Origin: JBOGGX01 sp050744245
GTDB lineage: Bacteria; Actinomycetota; Acidimicrobiia; Acidimicrobiales; JBOGGX01
Length of the DNA stretch: 9,360 nucleotides
Assembly: GCA_050744245.1 (NCBI GenBank)
Contig: JBOGGX010000050.1
Span: 1-9,360 of the forward strand
Direction of reading: 5' to 3'
The notes beneath the pieces are model-generated. The model was not told where the DNA came from and did not search any database. It worked only from the letters and a program-made list of their open reading frames with translations. Numbering within the stretch: the stretch's first letter is position 1; each line of letters opens with the position of its first letter. The position numbers and the translations under genes are program-made. Positions 1-5,314 of this stretch are shown piece after piece.

Positions 1-133
1 GATCTGGCCGTCCAATACCGACGGCGTCGACCGCAACTCGGCCGACAGAGCCGACGCGTCGGCCCACCCGAACCCGGACGTCCTCATGGAATGCGCCGAG
101 CTCTCCCACGACCGCCCCGAGCCTAGACCAGCA
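1..133 (+). other. Left-edge segment, possible 3' tail of a truncated gene
   Basis: No gene can be named here. On the plus strand, the frame beginning at base 2 is open from the window edge, and almost every codon ends in G or C until about base 130. That bias is what a real gene in this genome shows. The frame then runs into the 250-bp repeat and stops at 334. This could be the last ~43 codons of a gene that begins outside the window, with its original end replaced by the repeat. It could equally be chance openness in GC-rich DNA. The predicted peptide (IWPSNTDGVDRNSADRADAS near the edge) matches no family I recognise. Confidence 0.2.
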
Positions 134-383
134 GACTCCGCGGTCGGTACGCGCCCCTCGAGGTGGTTCGGTCGCCCGCCCCAGCCGTCGCTCGGTCGTT
201 CCTCCCGCGCCCAGGTACATCTGAGGTACCTGAGCGCGGAAACATCGGCTTGGCCCCCGGTCCCGATAGCGTCAACGACGTTTCTTGCACCCGGCCGGCC
301 GGTCCGGGCCACCCGAGCCATACCAGCAGGTTGAGCGTGCAAGGCTTGGGCAACCATCGACCGCATGCCCCCGTTGTGACCGT
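134..383 (+). repeat. 250-bp direct repeat, copy 1
   Basis: This stretch recurs at 1451-1697 in the same orientation. Aligned by eye, the copies differ by about 17 substitutions and three single-base indels, roughly 92% identity. The longest unbroken match is about 36 bases, starting near 221. The indels shift frame, so the copies are not kept as protein-coding sequence. A 7-bp inverted motif GCGGTCG/CGACCGC lies close to both ends of each copy, too short to prove a mobile element. Copy 1 ends about 48 bases before the start codon of the lipoprotein gene and so supplies its whole upstream region. It may be a duplicated upstream region or a small non-autonomous element. Confidence 0.85.
206..238. 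repeat. Hairpin inside repeat copy 1
   Basis: The arms CGCGCCCAGGTAC (206-218) and GTACCTGAGCGCG (226-238) pair at 12 of 13 positions around a 7-base loop. There is no run of T on either side, so it is not a textbook intrinsic terminator. The same structure occurs in copy 2 (1522-1554) with one more mismatch, so the right arm is better conserved than the pairing itself. Confidence 0.6.
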
Positions 384-417
384 GACACGCCCGCACGAGG
401 ATCGGCTTGGACCCCCC

Positions 418-423
418 GGGAGG
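418..423 (+). promoter_or_regulatory. Ribosome binding site of the lipoprotein gene
   Basis: GGGAGG lies 7 bases before the ATG at 431. This fixes that ATG (or the GTG directly before it at 428) as the start, rather than the earlier in-frame candidate at 407. The ATG is also where a proper lipoprotein signal peptide begins. Confidence 0.6.
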
Positions 424-430
424 CTGCGTG

Positions 431-1002
431 ATGCGCACAGCACTGGCGGTTGTGCTTGCCTGCGCGCTGTTGTTTGCGGGGGCCGCGTGCGACGGCGGTG
501 ACGACGACGCGGCCGGCAGTGACACGACGGCAACGACCGACGCCGGCGCCACCACCACCACGGCGGCGCCGGCGACGACGGAGGCCCCGACTACCGCCCT
601 CACCCGCGTGGAAGAGGTCCTGGTTGCCTATCGGGAAGTCTCGGCCGCGTTGGCCGCAGCCAACGATCCCCCGAATCCGAATCACCCCGAGCTGCTGGCC
701 CACATGGCGGGCGAAGCCCTCGAGCGCACACAGGGCGTCCTGAGCCAGCTGGTTGGGCAGGGTGTGTGTCGACCGTAGGAACCGTCGAGCTGCGTCCCGC
801 GCTCGTGACGCTGGCGGGCGATACCGCCGTGGTCGAGGATTGCTTCCTTGAGCGCTCGCAATATGTCAACACCCAGACCCGGGAGCCCGTGGGCGAACCA
901 GGTCAAAGAGTGGTGCACATCGAGAGCCATCTCGAGCGCATCGATGGTGTCTGGAAGGTCGTCAGTGAACAGGAGTTGAGTGAGCCGTGCACACCTGGTT
1001 GA
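431..1002 (+). pseudogene. Putative secreted lipoprotein, frameshifted at a GT tract
   Basis: The first part (431-778, 115 codons) begins with a signal peptide: MRT, a hydrophobic stretch, then a lipobox-like GAAC with the acceptor cysteine at residue 20. A low-complexity Asp/Thr/Ala/Pro linker follows (residues ~21-56), as in many actinobacterial lipoproteins, then a helical-looking segment. It stops at 776-778. The sequence continues in another frame from about 766 to 1002, with a gene-like segment containing GDTAVVEDCFLERS and IDGVWKVVSEQ. That pattern of paired strands resembles NTF2/SnoaL-like or Mce-associated lipoprotein domains, which is inference only. Removing one GT unit from the (GT)4 tract at 762-769 joins the halves into one 189-residue protein (LVGQGV-STVGTVELRP). 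Substrate and role are unknown. It could be a dead gene, a phase-variable gene or a sequencing error. The alternative of a separate gene starting at GTG 766 is less likely, since that part has no signal peptide. Confidence 0.55.
762..769 (+). repeat. (GT)4 dinucleotide tract at the frameshift
   Basis: Four GT units lie exactly where the lipoprotein reading frame breaks. Three units restore one continuous frame. Short dinucleotide tracts can slip, although four units is short for a dedicated phase-variation switch. Confidence 0.5.
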
Positions 1003-1220
1003 AATCCGCTGCGGCAACCGCCGCCGTTCTGTTCGCCGTGCTCGGGATGCTGGTCGGCCTGGTCCTGGTCATCTGTCGCACTGCGGGGGGCCGAGACGTT
1101 CGAGACCGAGCTTGTGCCGCGCCGCGCGCCGAACCGCAACGGGCTCGGTCGCCGCGTCATCGCGCAACGCCTCGACGGCGTCGTGCGTACCTATCGCAGC
1201 CAGGGCCGGGACCGCCTTGA
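987..1220 (+). CDS. Small putative membrane-anchored protein, probably broken
   Basis: I do not recognise this gene. It starts at GTG 987, inside the last codons of the preceding frame, with AGGAG at 971-975 eleven bases upstream, which suggests translational coupling. Residues ~8-30 form one hydrophobic segment (AAATAAVLFAVLGMLVGLVL) that could be a signal anchor or transmembrane helix. After about residue 35 the sequence becomes arginine- and proline-rich, unlike a real domain. From about 1090 to 1240 a different frame has better third-position G/C bias and a more protein-like sequence (AETFETELVPRR onward). Dropping one G from the G6 run at 1085-1090 would connect the two. This is probably the start of a second decayed gene, paired with the lipoprotein gene. 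Confidence 0.3.
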   Translation: MHTWLKSAAATAAVLFAVLGMLVGLVLVICRTAGGRDVRDRACAAPRAEPQRARSPRHRATPRRRRAYLSQPGPGPP

Positions 1221-1450
1221 CTGCACGGCTCCCGAACTCGTCCCACGAGGGACGCCCGCCGCCGCGCCCCCGCACGGCAGTCCACGCGGCCGGACCAGCG
1301 ATCGCTTTCGACCGCCTCGATTCGCTTCGTGCTCAACGCGTGGGGCTGGCGATCGAGCACATCGCAGAGCAGCGCTGTCATCGACCGGTACGGGAGCCGT
1401 GTGGCCGCGACCACGTACCGCTCGAAGCTCAACCAGTCGGCGGATGCGCC
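1221..1450. other. No recognisable gene; possible gene remnant
   Basis: All three plus-strand frames are partly open and none gives a family I know. From about 1251 to 1450 the third plus frame has strong G/C third-position bias (containing RFVLNAWGWRSS and VIDRYGSRVAATTYRSKLNQ) and runs directly into repeat copy 2 without its own start. It may be the tail of a degraded gene. I see no RNA gene, terminator or promoter that I can defend. Confidence 0.25.
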
Positions 1451-1697
1451 GACTCCGCGGTCGGCCGCGCCCCTCGAGGTGGTTCGGTCGCCCGCCCCAG
1501 CCGTCGCTCGGTCCTTCCTCCCGCGCCGAGGTACTTCTGAGGTACCTGAGCGCGGAAACATCGGCTTGGCCTCCGGTCCCAATAGCGTCACGAGGTTTTT
1601 GCACCCGGCCGACCGGTCCGGGCCGCCCGAGCCATACCAGCAGGTCGAGTGTGCAAGGCTTGGGGAACCATCGACCGCATGCCCGCGTTATCACCCT
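1451..1697 (+). repeat. 250-bp direct repeat, copy 2, abutting the IS
   Basis: This is the second copy of the repeat at 134-383, same orientation, about 92% identical by eye. It contains the matching hairpin (arms 1522-1534 and 1542-1554, 11 of 13 paired). Similarity to copy 1 fades over the last ten bases and ends within about 3 bases of the left end of the insertion sequence. What follows copy 1, the lipoprotein gene, is not found after copy 2 on either side of the IS. The insertion, or a deletion beside it, therefore marks the edge of the repeat. Confidence 0.85.
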
Positions 1698-1700
1698 TGA

Positions 1701-1720
1701 GGGTATCCACTTAACCGGAG
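1701..1720 (+). repeat. IS left terminal inverted repeat
   Basis: This is the transposase recognition end on the transposase-start side. It matches the reverse complement of 2800-2819 at 18 of 20 positions, the mismatches being CT against TC near the middle. The bases around its outer edge form a small palindrome (ACCCT-TG-AGGGT, 1693-1704). Confidence 0.85.
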
Positions 1721-1743
1721 TAGCGGGCGGGTAGCTTCACGCG

Positions 1744-2790
1744 ATGGAGGCGCGCACCCCGGTGGCCGGTCGGCACTATCCGAGGTCGACCGGTGAGCTG
1801 CTGGCTTGGTTCCCGACCGACGTGGACTGCCTGGATTATCTCGAGTGGCTGCGATGGCCGGGAGGCTTCGTGTGCCGGTTCTGCGGCCACCACGGCGGCT
1901 GGCGACTCGCCGATGGCCGGTTCTGGTGCGCCGGGTGCGGCGGACGTTCATCCGTGACCGCCGGCACCATCTTCGACCGGACCCGCACGCCGCTGACGGT
2001 GTGGTTCATGGTCGGCTGGTTGTTGGCCACGCAGAAGGGCGGCGTGTCAGCGCTGAGCGTGCAACGGGCGCTGGAGATCGGCTCGTACCAGACGGCGTGG
2101 GCGATGCTGCACCGGCTGCGTTCGGTGCTGGTCCGCCCGGGCCGTGAGCGCCTGGCGGGCACGGTCGAGGTCGATGAGACGTTCATCGGGGGTGAGGAGC
2201 CCGGGCTGCGGGGCGGACGGGCCCGGGGCAAGAAGTCCCTGGTCGGCGTGGCCGTCGAGGTCAAGCCCGAGGGGCTCGGCCGCTGCCGGATGGCGATCCT
2301 CGCCGACGCCTCGGCCGCCTCGCTGCACCCGTTCGTCACCGCCCACGTCGAGCCGGGTGCCACCGTCATCACCGACGCCTGGCAGGGCTACAGCGGCATC
2401 GGCGAACTGGGTTACACCCGCCACCGACGCAGCCAACGCGCCGCCCGGCTTCACGGCGACGACCCGTTCGCGCTGTTGCCCGGCGTGCACCGGGTTGCCT
2501 CTCTGGCCAAGCGATGGCTGCTCGGCACCCACCAGGGCTCGGTCGATGAGGCCCACCTGCAGAGCTACCTCGACGAGTTCGTGTTCCGCTTCAACCGGCG
2601 CCGCTCCCGCAGCCGCGGACTCGTCTTCCACCGGGTGCTCGAGCTCTCCGTGGCCCACGAGCCGGTCCGCTACCGCGACCTCATCGTGGAGCCCACGCCG
2701 AAGAAGAACCCGCCAACCGCCCCAGCAGGTCGCGGCCATCCCCGGAGCCTGGAGCGGCCACCGGCGAACCGTCCCTGGAGAGCGGCCTGA
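1744..2790 (+). CDS. IS1595-family (ISXO2-like) transposase
   Basis: The 348-residue transposase cuts and moves the surrounding IS. The N-terminal ~75 residues carry two CxxC pairs, C44-C47 and C62-C65, the usual zinc ribbon of this family for binding the inverted repeats. A helical region with TPLTVWFMVGWLLATQKGGV follows, then the RNase H-like catalytic core. The first two acidic residues are clear: D144 in VEVDETFIGG and D211 in VITDAWQGY. The third is less clear. Where many relatives have H-x-N, this protein has H249-RVAS, followed by KRWLLGTHQG and the family signature YLDEFVFRFNRR (residues 275-286). I believe this variant is normal in an actinobacterial subgroup. The last ~40 residues are Pro/Arg-rich and probably non-catalytic. 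The start is ATG 1744, 24 bases inside the left repeat, with no strong ribosome binding site, as often seen for transposases. The frame is intact. Confidence 0.9.
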   Translation: MEARTPVAGRHYPRSTGELLAWFPTDVDCLDYLEWLRWPGGFVCRFCGHHGGWRLADGRFWCAGCGGRSSVTAGTIFDRTRTPLTVWFMVGWLLATQKGGVSALSVQRALEIGSYQTAWAMLHRLRSVLVRPGRERLAGTVEVDETFIGGEEPGLRGGRARGKKSLVGVAVEVKPEGLGRCRMAILADASAASLHPFVTAHVEPGATVITDAWQGYSGIGELGYTRHRRSQRAARLHGDDPFALLPGVHRVASLAKRWLLGTHQGSVDEAHLQSYLDEFVFRFNRRRSRSRGLVFHRVLELSVAHEPVRYRDLIVEPTPKKNPPTAPAGRGHPRSLERPPANRPWRAA

Positions 2791-2799
2791 CCTGCGGTG

Positions 2800-2819
2800 C
2801 TCCGGTTAGATGGATACCC
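2800..2819 (-). repeat. IS right terminal inverted repeat
   Basis: Reverse complement of the left end with 18 of 20 matches. It lies 9 bases past the transposase stop. Its outer edge is only 5 bases from the outer arm of the large palindrome at 2825-2951. Confidence 0.85.
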
Positions 2820-2824
2820 CCATT

Positions 2825-2951
2825 TGTCCTTTAAGGGCACCTGGGTACTCCAGGCGGACTTGAGCGCGCGCAAACGTGGCGGGCACGTGGTCGCCAATCG
2901 TTTGCGCGCGCTTAGGTACTCCCACGGGGGCCTCTGAGTCCTTAAAGGACA
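2825..2951. repeat. 127-bp imperfect palindrome between IS and zwf
   Basis: The outer arms TGTCCTTTAAGG (2825-2836) and CCTTAAAGGACA (2940-2951) pair perfectly over 12 bases. The inner arms AGCGCGCGCAAACG (2863-2876) and CGTTTGCGCGCGCT (2899-2912) pair perfectly over 14. A further TGGCG/CGCCA pair (2877-2881, 2892-2896) closes on a 10-base loop containing CACGTG. The stretches between the arms pair poorly. All stems share nearly the same centre, near 2887-2888. It could be a miniature inverted-repeat element, or part of a terminator region between convergent transcripts. Confidence 0.8.
2863..2912. terminator. Strong GC-rich stem-loop, possible zwf/IS terminator
   Basis: This is the inner, strongest part of the palindrome: a 14-bp perfect stem extended by 5 more pairs after a 2-base bulge. 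It lies downstream of both convergent genes (transposase on plus, zwf on minus), a natural place for a bidirectional terminator. Neither side has a U-rich tail immediately after the stem, so termination is not shown. A smaller stem (CCCGT-GCGG-ACGGG, 2990-3003) sits just 2 bases past the zwf stop and could end the operon instead. Confidence 0.35.
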
Positions 2952-3005
2952 CTTTTGGCGGTCGGCTGGTGGCGGTGGCACGAGCTTGTCCCGTGCGGAC
3001 GGGTG

Positions 3006-4427
3006 CTACGTCTTGGGGCGCTCGCCCGGGCCGAGCGGCTCGTACCAGCCGCCGACGTCGGCGGCCAGCGACTCGGCCTCTGACGGGCCCCAGGTGCCGC
3101 GGTAGTACAGGCTGACCTCGGGCGCGTCCTCGAGCACCTTGTCGACGATGCGCCACTGCTCGTCGACCGCGTCGGCCCGGCCGAAGCGGCGCCGGTCGCC
3201 CTCGAGGGCGTCCTGCAGCAGCCGGTAGTAGGCCTCCTCGCGATGGCCGAGCGCCTCGGAAAAGTCGACGTCGATGTTCACCGAGCGGGTCACCAGGTCG
3301 TCGCCGGGCGACTTGGCCTGCATGTGGAACATCACGCCGTCGTCTCGGCCGAGCCTGAACCGGAGATAGTTCGACTGGGGCCTTCGGCCGCTGCCGGCGA
3401 ACAGCATCCGCGGGGGGCGCTTGAACTCGACGACGGCCTCGTTCGCCGTCACCGGCATGGCCTTGCCCGCACGGATGAGCCAGGGCACGCCCGCCCAGCG
3501 CCACGAGTCGATCTCGAAGCGCACGGCCACGAACGTCTCGGTGTCGGAACCGGCCTGCACGCCATCCTCGTCCGCGTAGCCCCGGAACTGGCCCCTCACC
3601 AACTGCGCCGGGTCGAAGGTCCTGGTCTGCTGGAACACCTTGACCTTCTCGTCGTGCATGGCGTCGGCGATGGCCGAGGCCGGCGGCTCCATCGCCAGCA
3701 GGGCGACCACCTCGAGCAGATGGTTCTGCACCACGTCGCGCAGGGCGCCCACCGTGTCGTAGAACTTGCCCCTCCCCTCCACGCCGAGGTTCTCGGCCAT
3801 GGTGATCTGCACCTGGGAGATGAAGTTCCGGTTCCACACCGGCTCGAGCATCGAGTTGGCGAACCGGAACACGAGGAGGTTCTCGATCGGCTCCTTGCCC
3901 AGGAAGTGATCGATCCGCATGACCCGATGCTCGGGAAAGGCGGCGTGCACGATCTCGTTGAGCCTGGCCGCCGAGGCCCGGTCGCGCCCGAACGGCTTCT
4001 CGACCACGACCCTGGCCCCCTCGTTGAGGCCGACCTTGGCGAGGCCGGCGATCACGTCGTCGAACAGCGCCGGGGGGATGGCGAGGTAGTGCAGCGGGTG
4101 CTGAGGGCCGGCGAGGCGCTCGGCGATCCGGGCGAACGTGCCGTCGTCGCGGTAGTCGCCGCTGCAGTACGACAGCAACCCCAGCACCTCGGCCAGCACC
4201 GCCTCGTCGACCTCCTTGATGTGCTCGACGATCGACTTGCGGGCCCGGTCGCGGAGGTCGTCGTCGGTCCATTCGGACGACGCCACGCCGAACACCGGGA
4301 GGCCGAGCCGGCCTGCGGCCTGCAGCTGGTAGATGGCGGGATACAGCTTCCTAGCCGCCAGGTCGCCGGTGGCACCGAACAGCACGAGCGCATCGCAGTA
4401 GAAGTCGTCGTCGCTTGGGCGCAGCAT
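3006..4427 (-). CDS. zwf: Glucose-6-phosphate 1-dehydrogenase
   Basis: Zwf oxidises glucose 6-phosphate to 6-phosphoglucono-1,5-lactone in the cytoplasm, the entry step of the oxidative pentose phosphate pathway. The 473-residue protein is near the usual 480-510. The nucleotide-binding Rossmann motif GATGDLAARK spans residues 18-27 and EKPFG is at 143-147. The active-site signature RIDHFLGKE is at 171-179, with H174 and K178. The second active-site histidine is H236 in QNHLLEVVALLAMEPP. I chose ATG 4427 because it overlaps the gnd stop by one base (TGATG), has AGGAAGG about 11 bases upstream, and places the Rossmann motif where the family has it; frame openness further upstream is antisense-free shadow of gnd. 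It is the last gene of the operon. No opcA (Zwf activator) or pgl (lactonase) follows, because the IS region begins just downstream. Confidence 0.97.
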   Translation of the reverse strand: MLRPSDDDFYCDALVLFGATGDLAARKLYPAIYQLQAAGRLGLPVFGVASSEWTDDDLRDRARKSIVEHIKEVDEAVLAEVLGLLSYCSGDYRDDGTFARIAERLAGPQHPLHYLAIPPALFDDVIAGLAKVGLNEGARVVVEKPFGRDRASAARLNEIVHAAFPEHRVMRIDHFLGKEPIENLLVFRFANSMLEPVWNRNFISQVQITMAENLGVEGRGKFYDTVGALRDVVQNHLLEVVALLAMEPPASAIADAMHDEKVKVFQQTRTFDPAQLVRGQFRGYADEDGVQAGSDTETFVAVRFEIDSWRWAGVPWLIRAGKAMPVTANEAVVEFKRPPRMLFAGSGRRPQSNYLRFRLGRDDGVMFHMQAKSPGDDLVTRSVNIDVDFSEALGHREEAYYRLLQDALEGDRRRFGRADAVDEQWRIVDKVLEDAPEVSLYYRGTWGPSEAESLAADVGGWYEPLGPGERPKT

Positions 4428-5314
4428 CACTCGTCGGCCTTCCTGGTCTCGAAGCCGTGGCCGCCGAACTGGTTGCGGAGGAGGGAGATGACCTTCATCG
4501 CCTCCGACTCGCGCTGGGAGGCGAGCCTGGTCCACAGCGATCCGGCGATGACCGCGGCCGGCACCCCGAGGCGGACGGCCTCCTCGACGGTCCACCGCCC
4601 CTCGCCAGAATCCTTGGCCACCGCGGCGATGCCCTCCATGGTCGGGTTGGCCTTGAGCCCGTCGACCAACAGGTCGAGCAGCCAGGATCGGACGACACTC
4701 GATTGACGCCACGCGTCGAGCGTGGCGATGACGTCGACGTCGAGCTCGTGGGCGCTGAGAATCTCGTAGCCCTCGGCGAAGGCCTGCATCATGCCGTACT
4801 CGACGCCGTTGTGGACCATCTTGGTGAAGTGGCCCGACCCGACCGGTCCGGCGTGGGCGAAGCCCCCGTCGTCGGGCGTCAGGGCGTCGAAGATCGGCCG
4901 GGCCCGGGCCACGTCGTCGTCGGTGCCGCCGACCATGAGGCAGTAGCCGTTCTCGAGGCCCCACACGCCTCCCGAGGTGCCGCAGTCGATGAAGCCGATC
5001 CGCTTGTCGGCCAGCCGCTCGGCCCGGGCCAACGACTCGCGGTAGAACGAGTTGCCGCCGTCGATCACCAGGTCGCCCGGGGCGAGCAGCCCGGCCAGAG
5101 TGGTGACCACCTGCTCCGTCGGCTCACCGGAGGGCACCATCACCCAGGCGATCCGTTCGCCCGCCGGCCCGATGGCGTCGACCAGCGCCTCGAGCGACGG
5201 TACCTGCGTCGCCTCGCTGAACGCGTCGTACCCGACGACGTCATGGCCCCGGCGGGCGAGGCGCTCGGCCATGTTGGCGCCCATCTTGCCGAGGCCGATC
5301 ATCCCGAGCCTCAC
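4427..5314 (-). CDS. gnd: 6-phosphogluconate dehydrogenase, short NAD-type
   Basis: This enzyme oxidatively decarboxylates 6-phosphogluconate to ribulose 5-phosphate, third step of the oxidative pentose phosphate pathway. At 295 residues it belongs to the short YqeC/GntZ-like class, not the ~470-residue class. Visible motifs are GLGKMG (residues 7-12), DGGNS (85-89), GTSGGVWGL (112-120) and GHFTKMVHNGVEYG (161-174). By family alignment, K165 and E172 are the catalytic pair. The second Rossmann strand ends in an acidic residue (VVGYD, D30). NADP-using relatives have an Asn-Arg-Thr there, so NAD+ is the likelier cofactor; that is inference. The start is GTG 5314, overlapping the pgi stop by 4 bases (GTGA), with a G-rich stretch about 10 bases before it. 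It overlaps zwf by 1 base, so pgi-gnd-zwf is almost certainly one transcript with coupled translation. Confidence 0.95.
   Translation of the reverse strand: MRLGMIGLGKMGANMAERLARRGHDVVGYDAFSEATQVPSLEALVDAIGPAGERIAWVMVPSGEPTEQVVTTLAGLLAPGDLVIDGGNSFYRESLARAERLADKRIGFIDCGTSGGVWGLENGYCLMVGGTDDDVARARPIFDALTPDDGGFAHAGPVGSGHFTKMVHNGVEYGMMQAFAEGYEILSAHELDVDVIATLDAWRQSSVVRSWLLDLLVDGLKANPTMEGIAAVAKDSGEGRWTVEEAVRLGVPAAVIAGSLWTRLASQRESEAMKVISLLRNQFGGHGFETRKADE

Larger units (their letters stand above)
1701..2819 (+). mobile_element. Complete IS1595-family insertion sequence
   Basis: The element is about 1.12 kb. The left terminal inverted repeat at 1701-1720 reads GGGTATCCACTTAACCGGAG. The right end (2800-2819, reverse complement) reads GGGTATCCATCTAACCGGAG, giving 18 of 20 matches. 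Matching may extend three bases outward at each end (TGA against TGG). One transposase gene fills the interior, with its stop 9 bases before the right repeat. IS1595 members usually leave an 8-bp target duplication. The 8 bases on the left (ACCCTTGA) and right (CCATTTGT) do not match under either choice of ends. The element is structurally intact and possibly active, but its flanks look rearranged. Confidence 0.85.

Noticed and set aside
123..703. Minus-strand arginine-rich open frames over copy 1 and the lipoprotein gene
   Set aside because: The Arg/Gly/Pro composition is that of read-through in GC-rich DNA. The plus-strand gene has a ribosome binding site and signal peptide; these have neither.
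987..1220. Toxin-antitoxin or phage small membrane protein
   Set aside because: The only evidence is one hydrophobic segment. There is no partner gene, and the rest of the frame looks broken.
134..1697. CRISPR array or integron attC sites for the two repeats
   Set aside because: There are only two 250-bp copies more than 1 kb apart, with no short regular spacers and no Cas or integrase gene. I could not place the attC core motifs.
980..1734. Plus-strand open frames running across 1000-1734 through repeat copy 2
   Set aside because: They cross into a non-coding repeat whose two copies differ by frame-shifting indels, and their composition is not protein-like over most of the length.
1836..2739. 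Minus-strand open frames across the transposase
   Set aside because: They are shadows of an intact transposase with zinc ribbon and catalytic motifs, and show no plausible start context or domain.
2863..2912. Standard rho-independent terminator
   Set aside because: The stem is strong but neither strand has a U-run directly after it, so it is listed only as a low-confidence terminator candidate.
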